Source: Pseudomonas corrugata (GTDB lineage: Bacteria > Pseudomonadota > Gammaproteobacteria > Pseudomonadales > Pseudomonadaceae). Taken from it: a stretch of 64,000 bases of DNA. The position numbers and the translations under genes were made by a program. Within the stretch, counting starts at the first letter, position 1. Each line of letters starts with the position of its first letter. The stretch covers positions 1 through 64,000 of the forward strand of contig NZ_LHVK01000029.1 of assembly GCF_001269905.1 (NCBI RefSeq), given 5' to 3'. This document shows positions 1-7,562 of this stretch, piece by piece. Under the pieces are notes generated by a model. It saw only the letters and a program-made list of their open reading frames with translations. It made no database searches and was not told the DNA's origin.

Positions 1-380
1 CGTTTCTTGTCCTTACGGGCTTGTTCGCGATCGTCTTTTTGCTGGGCTTTTTCCGTCTTCTGGCCACTGATGAAGGCTTGCCTCCAGGCGCTGATTTGCT
101 CGGGATACAGGCCTTTACGGCGGCAGTACTCACCCAGTTCAATCTCGGACAGGCCGGCGGCTTCAAGGACGACAGCAAACTTGATTTCGGCTGTCCAGTT
201 CTGGGTCGATGAGGTGTTATCGGGCACTGCGTTTCCTTCAGAACTGACCTGCTTGCGCCAGTTCGACAAAGACATTTCGCTGACCCCTTCGCGCCGGGAA
301 ACCTCGGCCATCGACAGGTTGAGCGGAGGAAGCAGCATCTTGAGCAATGCGGCTTTGCGTTCAGGTGAATAGTACGGCAC
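1..380 (-). CDS. IS transposase OrfA-like, 3' part cut by window edge
   Basis: Reading the minus strand from a GTG at 378-380 gives an open frame of at least 126 codons that runs off the left edge. It starts VPYYSPERKAALLK and continues with a helix-turn-helix pattern (MAEVSRREGVSEMSLSNWRKQ), then a basic, Gln/Lys-rich stretch. This is the layout of the first ORF (HTH_Tnp_1 type) of two-ORF IS3-like elements, where OrfA binds the element's ends. A purine-rich stretch (GGAAAGAGA) precedes the GTG. The catalytic DDE part would lie outside the window. Family assignment is from recognition of the N-terminal motif only. Confidence 0.7.
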   Translation of the reverse strand, partial: MPYYSPERKAALLKMLLPPLNLSMAEVSRREGVSEMSLSNWRKQVSSEGNAVPDNTSSTQNWTAEIKFAVVLEAAGLSEIELGEYCRRKGLYPEQISAWRQAFISGQKTEKAQQKDDREQARKDKK

Positions 381-448
381 GAACAGTCTCTTTCCGCCCC
401 CGATCTGCTTTTTCAGGAAAATTTGGAGAGGCGACAACTATCCTGACA
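1..448 (-). mobile_element. partial insertion sequence, one end inside the window
   Basis: The transposase-like frame at 1-380 is followed outward by a short non-coding stretch. Read on the minus strand from 448, the sequence TGTCAGGATAGTTGTCGCC is a plausible IS left end, since many IS3-like ends begin TG. The second end and the target duplication are outside the window, so the boundary at 448 is an inference. Confidence 0.4.
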
Positions 449-774
449 CCGGGGGCCGTGGCCTGCATCAAGGTTATGCGCGCGACGCTCACCGGCGGCC
501 TGTCAGCTGGACTCCGAATCCCCCAAACATCCCACCTGTGTTTCACAAAAAATAATATGAGGACCTTCACTTGCAGGATGGCAATTAGCCTGCACAATGA
601 TAGCCATCCATTTTTAATCCAAAAGGTTGCTGGGTGGCGAACTGATCGGCGCGGGCCTCGGCTTCTTTGCGGGCATGAGTGTTGACGAATACAGGTGAAC
701 AACCCGCCACACTGGAGGCAACCATGAACGCAGTGCGACTTCACTAAGGAGAGTCAAAGGAAAGTAGCCTTGAA
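449..774. other. accessory gap with gene remnants
   Basis: No intact gene is supported here. A 26-codon open tail at 618-698 on the plus strand (ending ELIGAGLGFFAGMSVDEYR, then stop) looks like the C-terminus of a lost gene. At 704-739 the sequence CGCC...GGAGGCAACCATGAACGCAG is a degenerate second copy of the translation start found at 1684-1718; it encodes only MNAVRLH before a stop. At 768-780 CCTTGAACTAATCC resembles the gene end at 1668-1681. These scraps suggest duplication and deletion around the neighbouring deaminase-like ORF. Confidence 0.4.
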
Positions 775-1425
775 CTAATCCGACCCAAAACCCTTGACGT
801 ACTTATGGAAATTTTCTATCGCCACCTCATTTTTTTCATAACCATAATCGCCCTCTTGGAGCCTCTCTTGAGGAGTCTTATTTCCAAAATAGTCCTCAAA
901 CCAGGCGTAATACTTGATCCTAATCACGCCAGGATCAAACTTACTGTCGAGGGTTTTCCACCACTTCAGGCACGGTGGGCATGGTGGAAGCTCGGTAAAA
1001 CACTCTATCAACTTTATTCCACGTACACGCAACTCAGTACCCACATGATCCGGTGAGTTCTGAGCGGCGTTAATCATTATTTGCGTCAAGCCCTGATTTA
1101 AAAATCTAGCAGTAACCATCCTCTCAAACCCAACACGCTCCCCATGTAAACCGGGGGAGCCAGCAGGAGTGCTAGCGCTCCTGAATATACCTCCAACCTG
1201 GAGGTCATTCGTATCGAACATTCTAATTGAGGCAAAACACTTGCCTAGATTTTTATCTACAGATCCATGACGGTGCAACTTGGCATCAGCGGCCATAACA
1301 TCATCGCCGTCTACATCAACAGGATCAAATTCGATAGCCATTTTTAAGCCCTCAATATCCCTGAGATAACGTACTCCCGCCCTGCTCCACCTTTCGTCAG
1401 TGTAGACGCTCGCTGGCTCAATCAA
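775..1425 (-). CDS. deaminase-like toxin-type protein, probably 5'-truncated
   Basis: The 216-residue product is not recognised by name. It has features of the nucleic-acid/nucleotide deaminase fold used as C-terminal toxins: a beta-rich stretch (about residues 62-82), an HGE triplet at 94-96, a helix-like stretch, a strand IKLIECFTE, then PCPPC at 148-152, resembling the HxE...PCxxC zinc and catalytic pair. The 52-residue gap between motifs is longer than usual. The start given is TTG; the frame stays open another 11 codons upstream with no ATG and no clear ribosome site. It abuts the oppositely oriented gene at 1441. No immunity gene is obvious beside it. It may be a displaced C-terminal fragment of a larger polymorphic toxin. 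The protein is likely encoded; its function is inferred. Confidence 0.45.
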   Translation of the reverse strand: MIEPASVYTDERWSRAGVRYLRDIEGLKMAIEFDPVDVDGDDVMAADAKLHRHGSVDKNLGKCFASIRMFDTNDLQVGGIFRSASTPAGSPGLHGERVGFERMVTARFLNQGLTQIMINAAQNSPDHVGTELRVRGIKLIECFTELPPCPPCLKWWKTLDSKFDPGVIRIKYYAWFEDYFGNKTPQERLQEGDYGYEKNEVAIENFHKYVKGFGSD

Positions 1426-1440
1426 ACAATGGAGGTCACC

Positions 1441-1677
1441 ATGGCTGCCACGGCCGAATCATTCACTGCCCGAACGGCAGACCGCAAACGCGGCTGGGCT
1501 CGCTACTGCTCGAAATCCTGCAAAGCCAGCACACAGGAGCGCCGGACTCGCCAGTACGCACCTCTGACAGACGAGCAGCGTGAAAGCCAGGGATCAGCGG
1601 CGTGGGACGACCACGACGAAATCATGTCCGGAATCTCTGACAGGGATTATGGCGCCAGTGACGGTGGCCTGAACTAA
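1441..1677 (+). CDS. small hypothetical protein, phage/island type
   Basis: The 78-residue product begins MAATAESFTARTADRKRG and carries a CSKSC motif at about residues 23-27, like half of a zinc ribbon. Related small proteins in pseudomonad prophage and island regions usually have a second Cys pair before the SFTARTADRKRGWARYCSKSCK core, as I recall the family; here that N-terminal pair is absent. The ATG at 1441 is preferred over the one at 1429 because GGAGGT lies just before it. The next frame, at 1699, follows after 21 bases, as in a short operon. Function unknown. Confidence 0.5.
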   Translation: MAATAESFTARTADRKRGWARYCSKSCKASTQERRTRQYAPLTDEQRESQGSAAWDDHDEIMSGISDRDYGASDGGLN

Positions 1678-1698
1678 TCGACTCGCCGGGAGGCAGCC

Positions 1699-1914
1699 AT
1701 GAACGCAGCGCTGAAACTCAGCCAGGAGCGTTTCGACGCTCAGTTGCCTCCACCGATGAGCGAGAGCCCATAGGAGGAAGCCCGGGCGGAATGGATCTTC
1801 AACTCCGTCGAGCAGTTGGCCCGGTTCGGCATCGCCGTTTCGTTCCAGCGCCGGATGCGCAAGCCGCAGGGCGTGACTGTGGCACAGCTAGCCCTGGCCG
1901 TTGATGAACACGTA
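1699..1914 (+). pseudogene. broken small phage-type hypothetical gene
   Basis: From the ATG at 1699 (after GGAGGCAGCC) the frame reads MNAALKLSQERFDAQLPPPMSESP, meets a TAG at 1771-1773, and continues in the same frame with EEARAEWIFNSVEQLARFG and QRRMRKPQGVTVAQLALAVDEHV. Coding character ends near 1914; after that the frame runs into the tRNA terminator. It therefore carries an in-frame stop and a lost 3' end. It sits directly behind the small gene at 1441, and a still more damaged copy of its start lies at 724. Confidence 0.55.
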
Positions 1915-1969
1915 ACACATGCGAAAAAACAACTCAGAGCTGACCATTTTGTGGGGGTAAAAACGCCGA

Positions 1970-2007
1970 AAAATAAAAAAGGGTCGCGAGATAAAATCTC
2001 GCAACCC
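1970..2007 (-). terminator. rho-independent terminator of tRNA-Pro
   Basis: On the minus strand GGGTTGCGAGA pairs with TCTCGCGACCC (11 bp with one G-T pair) around a TTTTA loop, followed by a T-rich run (complement of 1971-1980). It lies 12 bases beyond the CCA end of the tRNA. Confidence 0.85.
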
Positions 2008-2018
2008 CTTGAATTATA

Positions 2019-2095
2019 TGGTCGGGACGGAGTGATTCGAACACTCGACCCCTAGCACCCCATGCTAGTGCGCTACCGGACTGCGCTACGCCCCG
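2019..2095 (-). tRNA. tRNA-Pro (anticodon GGG)
   Basis: This is a 77-base cloverleaf on the minus strand including an encoded CCA. The acceptor CGGGGCG pairs with CGTCCCG. The anticodon stem CTAGC/GCTAG holds the loop ATGGGGT, which puts GGG at positions 34-36. The T arm is GAGTG-TTCGAAT-CACTC. A terminator follows. Its place downstream of ihfA and the MerR gene is standard in Pseudomonas. The degraded accessory patch at 1-1914 begins just past its 3' end, which is the usual side for island integration. Confidence 0.95.
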
Positions 2096-2184
2096 ACTAG
2101 GCGTGAATCTTGTTCCGCTTCTCAGTGGAACGCTCAGGAATATAACGCAAGCTTTTGAAAACTGGAAGTATTTAAAACAGAATT

Positions 2185-2541
2185 TTATTTCTTGAGCACC
2201 ACCAGCACATCTTCAAGCTCGGCGATCATCTGGCGGATCATCTGTTTGTACTGGGTGGTATCGTCTTTGGCCTCGTCACCGGAGAGGCGCAGGCGTGCGC
2301 CGCCGATGGTGAAGCCCTGGTCGTACAGCAGCGCGCGGATCTGCCGGATCATCAACACGTCTTGTCGCTGATAATACCGGCGGTTTCCGCGGCGCTTGAC
2401 CGGGTTGAGTTGAGGAAACTCCTGCTCCCAATAGCGCAGCACGTGCGGCTTTACCGCACATAGCTCGCTGACTTCACCAATGGTGAAGTAGCGTTTGCCC
2501 GGGATGACGGGTAGCTCGTCGTTATGACTTGGTTCCAGCAT
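2185..2541 (-). CDS. MerR-family regulator downstream of ihfA
   Basis: The 118-residue product has an N-terminal winged-helix of MerR type (YFTIGEVSELCAVKPHVLRYWEQEF, about residues 17-41) with the RRGNRRYY wing, then a short C-terminal helix that ends in KK. There is no effector-binding domain, as in the short MerR-like proteins always found behind ihfA in Pseudomonas. The ATG at 2541 overlaps the last codons of ihfA, giving translational coupling; an upstream TTG at 2550 is possible but less likely. Target genes and ligand are unknown. Confidence 0.85.
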   Translation of the reverse strand: MLEPSHNDELPVIPGKRYFTIGEVSELCAVKPHVLRYWEQEFPQLNPVKRRGNRRYYQRQDVLMIRQIRALLYDQGFTIGGARLRLSGDEAKDDTTQYKQMIRQMIAELEDVLVVLKK

Positions 2542-2824
2542 AAGCCTCAACTCGGGCCTTCAACTTCTGCCCTGGACGAAAGGTGACCACACGGCGAGCC
2601 GTGATCGGGATTTCTTCTCCCGTTTTCGGATTGCGGCCAGGCCGCTGGCGTTTGTCCCGAAGGTCGAAATTGCCGAAACCGGACAATTTGACCTGTTCGT
2701 TGTCTTCGAGAGCGTGCCTGATTTCTTCGAAAAACAGTTCGACCAGTTCTTTGGCCTCCCGTTTATTCAGGCCCAGCTCCTCGTACAGACGTTCCGCCAT
2801 CTCAGCTTTCGTCAGAGCCCCCAT
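2522..2824 (-). CDS. ihfA: integration host factor alpha subunit
   Basis: IHF-alpha pairs with IHF-beta to bend DNA sharply for recombination, sigma-54 activation and replication. The 100-residue product has the full HU/IHF fold: LTKAEMAERLYEELGLNKREAKELVE at the N-terminus, the GFGNFDLRDK hairpin base, and the beta-arm signature GRNPKTGEEIPITARRVVTF. The length is that of the family. The start lies 3 bases after the pheT stop, and AAGGA overlaps the end of pheT. Expression as the tail of the pheST operon is the classical arrangement. Confidence 0.97.
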   Translation of the reverse strand: MGALTKAEMAERLYEELGLNKREAKELVELFFEEIRHALEDNEQVKLSGFGNFDLRDKRQRPGRNPKTGEEIPITARRVVTFRPGQKLKARVEAYAGTKS

Positions 2825-2827
2825 ACG

Positions 2828-5206
2828 TCACTTCCTTAACGTGGCGTTCAACCTGTTTTCGAGCGAGGTGAGGATATTCTGCGTTGCGGTATTCACCTCA
2901 TCGTCATTAAGAGTGCGCGATGGATGCTGCCAGGTCAAGCCGACTGCAAGGCTTTTTCTATGCGGATCAATGCCTTTACCCTGATACACGTCAAATAGCC
3001 TGAGGTCCGTCAGCCATTCGCCTGCATTTTCACGGATTACGTCCAGCACAGCACTGGATGCAACGTCGCGGTCAGCCAGCAACGCCAGGTCACGGCGCAC
3101 TTCAGGAAAGCGCGATAACTCCTGGAATTTCGGCATTTTCCCCAGTGCAACTTCGGCCAGGACCAGCTCGAAGACGAACACCGGACGATCGAGGCCCAGG
3201 GTTTTCGACAGTTCAGGGTGAATGGCGCCGACATAGCCGACTTCACGCCCGTCTCGCTCGATGCGCGCAGTCTGTCCCGGGTGCAGGGCTGGATGCTTGC
3301 CCGGCACGAAGGTGAATGCGTCAAGGGCACCGGCGAAGCCGAGCACTGCTTCCACGTCAGCCTTGACGTCAAAGAAGTCGACGACATCGCGACCTTGCGC
3401 CCAGCCTTCCGGCAGGCGGCTGCCGCAGACGACGCCGGCGAGCATCGGTTCCTGCTTCAGGCCGTCCAGTTGACCGACGAAACGCAGGCCGCTTTCGAAC
3501 AAGCGCACGCGATCCTGTTGACGGTTCAGGTTGTGCTGCAGCGACTTGACCAGGCCGGGCCACAAGGACGAGCGCATGGCCGCCATATCGTTGGAGATCG
3601 GATTGGCCAGCAACAGCGGCTCGACGCCTGGGCTGAACAGTTCGAACTGGCGCGGATCAATGAAGCTGTAGGTGATCGCTTCCTGATACCCACGGGCTAC
3701 CAGCAGGCGGCGCAGTTCCGGCAGCTCGCTACGAGCCTCGGCCTTAGCCTGTGGGGCCAGGCGAGCCTGCGGGTAGCGAACCGGCAGACGGTTGTAGCCG
3801 TACAGGCGGGCCAACTCTTCGATCAGGTCGACTTCCAGGCTGATATCGAAACGATGACTTGGCACTTCGACGCGCCACTGCCCTGCTCCGTCGGCACTGA
3901 TGTTCAGGCCCAGGGCGCTGAGCAGACGCTCGACTTCGGCAGCATCCATGTCCATGCCCAGCATCTGGGAAATGCGTTGGGCACGCAAAGTGACCGGTGC
4001 AATCTTGGGCAGGTGCTGTTCACTGACGGTTTCGATGATCGGGCCGGCTTCGCCACCGGTGATCTCCAGCAGCAGGCCAGTGGCGCGCTCCATGGCTTCA
4101 CGGGCCAATTGCCAGTCCACGCCACGCTCGTAGCGGTGCGAGGCATCGGTGTGCAGGCCATAGGAACGAGCCTTGCCAGCGACAGCGATCTGGTCGAAGA
4201 ACGCACTTTCCAGGAATACGTCGCGAGTCGACGCCGAAACGCCGCTGTGCTCGCCGCCCATCACGCCGGCAATGGCCAGGGCGCGGGAGTGGTCGGCGAT
4301 CACCAGGGTATCGCTGCGCAGGGTGACTTCCTGGCCGTCGAGCAGGACCAGCTTCTCGCCCTCCTCGGCCATGCGCACGCGGACGCCGCCATTGATTTCG
4401 GCGAGGTCGAACGCGTGCAGGGGTTGACCCAGTTCCAGCATCACGTAGTTGGTGATGTCGACGGCTGCGTCGATGCTGCGCACGTCGGCGCGGCGCAGGC
4501 GCTCGACCATCCACAACGGCGTCGGCTTCGACAGGTCGACGTTACGGATCACACGGCCCAGGTAACGCGGGCACGCTGCTGGTGCCAGGACCTCGACCGA
4601 ACGCACCTCGTCATGCACTGCCGGAACTGGCGCGACCGTCGGGCGAGCCACTGGAGCGTCGTACAAGGCGCCCACTTCCCGGGCCAGACCAGCCAGGGAC
4701 AGGCAGTCGCCACGGTTCGGCGTCAGGTCGACTTCGATGCTGGCGTCGTCCAGGCCCAGGTATTCACGAATGTCCTGGCCCACCGGCGCATCGGCCGGGA
4801 GTTCCATCAGGCCATCGTTGCCTTCACCGATCTGCAGTTCGGCCTGGGAGCACAACATGCCGTTGGACTCGACGCCACGCAGCTTGGCCTTCTTGATCTT
4901 GAAGTCGCCCGGCAGCTCGGCGCCAATCATCGCGAACGGGATCTTCAGGCCGGGGCGCACGTTTGGCGCGCCGCAGACCACTTGGAAGGTTTCCCCGCCA
5001 TTGCTGACCTGGCAAACCCGCAACTTGTCAGCGTCCGGGTGTTGTTCGGTGCTCAGCACCTCGCCCACCACCACACCACTGAATTCACCGGCGGCCGGCG
5101 TCACGCTATCGACCTCAAGACCGGCCATCGACAGGCGAGCAACCAGCTCGTCCCGGCTTACCTGCGGGCTAACCCAGCCGCGCAGCCATTGTTCACTGAA
5201 TTTCAT
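2828..5206 (-). CDS. pheT: phenylalanyl-tRNA synthetase beta chain
   Basis: PheT forms the alpha2-beta2 enzyme with PheS and charges tRNA-Phe; the beta chain carries tRNA binding and B3/B4 editing. At 792 residues it is the bacterial length. Visible landmarks are the N-terminal KFSEQWLRGWV, the EMAP/OB-like tRNA-binding domain (VVVGEVLSTEQHPDADKLRVCQV, about 45-67), the editing region, the catalytic-like core near 480-700, and the C-terminal ferredoxin-fold anticodon domain (FPEVRRDLALLADRDV). TAGGAGAGCAGG precedes the ATG. It lies 36 bases downstream of pheS and 3 bases before ihfA. Confidence 0.98.
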   Translation of the reverse strand: MKFSEQWLRGWVSPQVSRDELVARLSMAGLEVDSVTPAAGEFSGVVVGEVLSTEQHPDADKLRVCQVSNGGETFQVVCGAPNVRPGLKIPFAMIGAELPGDFKIKKAKLRGVESNGMLCSQAELQIGEGNDGLMELPADAPVGQDIREYLGLDDASIEVDLTPNRGDCLSLAGLAREVGALYDAPVARPTVAPVPAVHDEVRSVEVLAPAACPRYLGRVIRNVDLSKPTPLWMVERLRRADVRSIDAAVDITNYVMLELGQPLHAFDLAEINGGVRVRMAEEGEKLVLLDGQEVTLRSDTLVIADHSRALAIAGVMGGEHSGVSASTRDVFLESAFFDQIAVAGKARSYGLHTDASHRYERGVDWQLAREAMERATGLLLEITGGEAGPIIETVSEQHLPKIAPVTLRAQRISQMLGMDMDAAEVERLLSALGLNISADGAGQWRVEVPSHRFDISLEVDLIEELARLYGYNRLPVRYPQARLAPQAKAEARSELPELRRLLVARGYQEAITYSFIDPRQFELFSPGVEPLLLANPISNDMAAMRSSLWPGLVKSLQHNLNRQQDRVRLFESGLRFVGQLDGLKQEPMLAGVVCGSRLPEGWAQGRDVVDFFDVKADVEAVLGFAGALDAFTFVPGKHPALHPGQTARIERDGREVGYVGAIHPELSKTLGLDRPVFVFELVLAEVALGKMPKFQELSRFPEVRRDLALLADRDVASSAVLDVIRENAGEWLTDLRLFDVYQGKGIDPHRKSLAVGLTWQHPSRTLNDDEVNTATQNILTSLENRLNATLRK

Positions 5207-5242
5207 CCTGCTCTCCTAATAGATTCGTTACGGACCCGCGAC

Positions 5243-6259
5243 CTAGCGAAATTGCGCAAGGAACCGCAAGTCGTTGTCGAAGAACAGGCGCAAGTCATTT
5301 ACACCGTAACGCAGCATGGCCAGACGCTCGACGCCCATGCCGAAAGCAAACCCCGAGAACTCTTCCGGGTCGATCCCGGACATACGCAGCACGTTCGGGT
5401 GAACCATGCCGCAGCCCATGACTTCCAGCCAGCCAGTCTGCTTGCAGACCCGGCAGCCCTTGCCGCTGCACATCACGCATTCCATGTCGACTTCAGCCGA
5501 GGGCTCGGTGAATGGGAAGTACGAAGGGCGGAAACGCACGGCCAGCTCTTTCTCGAAGAACACCCGCAGGAACTCTTCGATGGTGCCTTTGAGGTCGGCG
5601 AAATTGATGTCGCGATCGACCAGCAGGCCTTCGACCTGGTGGAACATCGGCGAGTGGGTGATATCCGAGTCGCTACGGTACACACGGCCTGGGCAGACGA
5701 TGCGGATCGGCGGCTTTTTCGATTCCATGGTGCGGACCTGTACCGGCGAGGTATGGGTGCGCAACAGCATGTTCGCGTTGAAATAGAAGGTGTCATGCAT
5801 CGACCGGGCCGGGTGGTGGCCTGGGATGTTGAGCGCTTCGAAGTTGTGGTAGTCGTCTTCGACCTCAGGGCCCTCGGCGATGCCGTAGCCGATGTGGGTG
5901 AAGAACTGCTCGATGCGTTCCAGGGTCCGGGTCACCGGGTGCAGGCCGCCGGAGGTCTGGCCACGGCCAGGCAGGGTCACGTCGATGGACTCGGCGGCGA
6001 GCTTGGCAGCCAGTTCCGCCTCCTCGAACAACGCCTTGCGCGCATTGAGGACTTCTGTGACACGCTCCTTGGCAACGTTGATCAGCGCACCGACCTGCGG
6101 ACGCTCTTCGGCCGGCAGGTTCCCCAGGGTCTTCATCACCTGGGTCAACTCGCCCTTCTTGCCAAGGTAGTGAACCCGGATTTGCTCCAGGGCATTGATA
6201 TCTTCAGCGCTTTGCACAGCCTCTAGTGCTTGAGAGACCAGCGCGTCCAGGTTTTCCAT
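5243..6259 (-). CDS. pheS: phenylalanyl-tRNA synthetase alpha chain
   Basis: This is the catalytic chain of the tetrameric class II synthetase. The 338-residue product has an N-terminal coiled coil (about 1-85), class II motif 2 (IRIVCPGRVYRSDSD), the FHQVEGLLVD segment that lines the phenylalanine pocket, and motif 3 GFAFGMGVERLAMLRYG. CysX2Cys pairs occur near CVMCSGKGCRVCKQTGW, as in other pseudomonads. The start is preceded by CTGGAG. The leader between rplT and this gene holds two hairpins rather than a Phe-rich leader peptide. Confidence 0.98.
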   Translation of the reverse strand: MENLDALVSQALEAVQSAEDINALEQIRVHYLGKKGELTQVMKTLGNLPAEERPQVGALINVAKERVTEVLNARKALFEEAELAAKLAAESIDVTLPGRGQTSGGLHPVTRTLERIEQFFTHIGYGIAEGPEVEDDYHNFEALNIPGHHPARSMHDTFYFNANMLLRTHTSPVQVRTMESKKPPIRIVCPGRVYRSDSDITHSPMFHQVEGLLVDRDINFADLKGTIEEFLRVFFEKELAVRFRPSYFPFTEPSAEVDMECVMCSGKGCRVCKQTGWLEVMGCGMVHPNVLRMSGIDPEEFSGFAFGMGVERLAMLRYGVNDLRLFFDNDLRFLAQFR

Positions 6260-6277
6260 GTACAGACTCCAGATACA

Positions 6278-6313
6278 AAATAGGGGAAGAGCTTTAAGGC
6301 TCTTCCCCTATTT
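6278..6313 (-). terminator. attenuator-like hairpin before pheS
   Basis: A 15-bp perfect stem (AAATAGGGGAAGAGC with its complement) and a six-base loop is followed on the minus strand by TTTTG. It lies between the rplT stop and the pheS start and could set the pheST-to-ribosomal-protein ratio as a partial terminator. Confidence 0.65.
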
Positions 6314-6329
6314 ATGACGTTTGACACCT

Positions 6330-6349
6330 GGGCCCACAGAGGTGGGCCC
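6330..6349 (-). other. GC-rich hairpin behind rplT
   Basis: A perfect 8-bp inverted repeat (GGGCCCAC / GTGGGCCC, four-base loop) lies 20 bases beyond the rplT stop and before the attenuator-like hairpin. It lacks a T-run; a 3' stabiliser of the infC-rpmI-rplT message is possible. Confidence 0.45.
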
Positions 6350-6368
6350 CGGTGACTGCCGGGGGTAC

Positions 6369-6725
6369 TTAAGCCAAGGTGGCTTTAGCTTTCTCGACAA
6401 TCGCAGCAAACGCCGCTTTTTCGTTCACTGCCAGATCAGCCAGAACCTTACGGTCGATCTCGATGGATGCCTTTTTCAGGCCAGCGATCAAACGGCTGTA
6501 GGACAGGCCGTTGGTACGAGCACCAGCATTGATACGAGCGATCCACAGAGCGCGGAACTGACGTTTTTTCTGACGACGGTCACGGTAGGCGTATTGGCCT
6601 GCCTTGATTACGGCTTGCTTGGCAACACGGAATACGCGGGAACGCGCACCGTAGTAGCCTTTAGCAAGTTTCATAATTTTCTTGTGACGCTTACGGGCAA
6701 TGACGCCACGCTTTACACGAGCCAT
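6369..6725 (-). CDS. rplT: 50S ribosomal protein L20
   Basis: The 118-residue basic protein has the full L20 pattern: MARVKRGVIARKRHKKIMKLAKGYYGARSR at the rRNA-binding N-terminus and the globular C-terminal part LWIARINAGARTNGLSYSRLIAGLKKA. L20 is needed early in 50S assembly and in enteric bacteria represses its own operon. It lies 30 bases after rpmI. AGGAAGTAACTC precedes the ATG. Confidence 0.98.
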   Translation of the reverse strand: MARVKRGVIARKRHKKIMKLAKGYYGARSRVFRVAKQAVIKAGQYAYRDRRQKKRQFRALWIARINAGARTNGLSYSRLIAGLKKASIEIDRKVLADLAVNEKAAFAAIVEKAKATLA

Positions 6726-6755
6726 GAGTTACTTCCTCTATTCTTGATCCAAAAA

Positions 6756-6950
6756 TTAACGAAGGCGCAACATGCGCTCGACTTTTGCCACGTCAGACGG
6801 ATGCAGCAAGCTGCTACCGCGCAGTTGACGCTTACGCTTGGTCGACATTTTGGTCAGGATGTGGCTCTTGAAAGCGTGCTTGTGCTTGATGCCGTTAGCA
6901 GTTTTCAGAAACCGCTTGGCAGCACCACTTTTGGTTTTCATCTTTGGCAT
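6756..6950 (-). CDS. rpmI: 50S ribosomal protein L35
   Basis: The 64-residue very basic protein starts MPKMKTKSGAAKRFLKTANG and ends HPSDVAKVERMLRLR, the standard L35 pattern and length. It sits between infC and rplT in the conserved operon. Confidence 0.98.
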   Translation of the reverse strand: MPKMKTKSGAAKRFLKTANGIKHKHAFKSHILTKMSTKRKRQLRGSSLLHPSDVAKVERMLRLR

Positions 6951-7010
6951 GTTCGGATACTCCGCATTCAGTTGATAAACATAATCGCAAGGCCTGCCGT
7001 GCCCTGGTGA

Positions 7011-7562
7011 TTACTTCTTCTTTTTCGGGGCGATGACCATGATCAGCTGGCGTCCTTCCATCTTAGGATGCTGTTCGACCGAACCGTACTCGAGCAGGTC
7101 TTGTTCAACCCGCTTGAGGAGTTCCATCCCCAGCTCCTGGTGGGCCATCTCACGGCCGCGGAATCGCAAGGATACCTTGGCCCTGTCCCCGTCACTCAGG
7201 AAACGTACCAGGTTGCGCAGTTTTACCTGGTAATCCCCTTCCTCCGTCCCTGGACGAAACTTGATTTCTTTTACCTGAATCTGCTTCTGGTTTTTCTTCG
7301 CCGCAGCAATCTGTTTCTTCTTCTCGAAGATCGATTTGCCGTAGTCCATCACCCGGCAAACCGGCGGGACTGCGTCTGCGGAAATTTCCACCAGATCAAG
7401 CTTGGCTTCTTCAGCAATACGAAGCGCTTCATCAATCGAGACGATGCCAATCTGCTCGCCGTCAGCGCCAATTAACCGAACCTCGCGTGCCGAGATATTC
7501 TCGTTGATCGGGGCCTTCGGTGCAGCTCGTTTATCTTGTCTCATTTCACGCTTAATAATAAT
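7011..7562 (-). CDS. infC: translation initiation factor IF-3, non-ATG start
   Basis: IF-3 binds the 30S subunit, checks the start codon and blocks premature 70S joining. The N-domain (PINENISAREVRLIGADGEQIGIVSIDEALRIA), the lysine-rich linker (EKKKQIAAAKKNQKQIQ) and the C-domain to IAPKKKK are all present. An ATG at 7544 gives 177 residues, but it lacks a good ribosome site. Three ATT codons lie in frame at 7562, 7559 and 7556, followed by KRE, behind CGGAGTA. IF-3 genes typically start at ATT so that IF-3 can discriminate against its own message. I give the outermost ATT (183 residues); the second or third has better spacing. The frame touches the thrS stop. Confidence 0.93.
   Translation of the reverse strand: MIIKREMRQDKRAAPKAPINENISAREVRLIGADGEQIGIVSIDEALRIAEEAKLDLVEISADAVPPVCRVMDYGKSIFEKKKQIAAAKKNQKQIQVKEIKFRPGTEEGDYQVKLRNLVRFLSDGDRAKVSLRFRGREMAHQELGMELLKRVEQDLLEYGSVEQHPKMEGRQLIMVIAPKKKK

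Noticed and set aside
361..744. A 127-codon minus-strand frame beside the IS
   Set aside because: Cys/His/Arg-rich, no ribosome site, and it crosses the proposed IS end. It looks like chance reading through remnants.
3218..6226. A 1002-codon open frame on the plus strand across pheT and pheS
   Set aside because: It is fully antisense to two certain genes, with a His/Gln/Ala-rich translation typical of the complement of GC-rich coding sequence, and it has no ribosome site.
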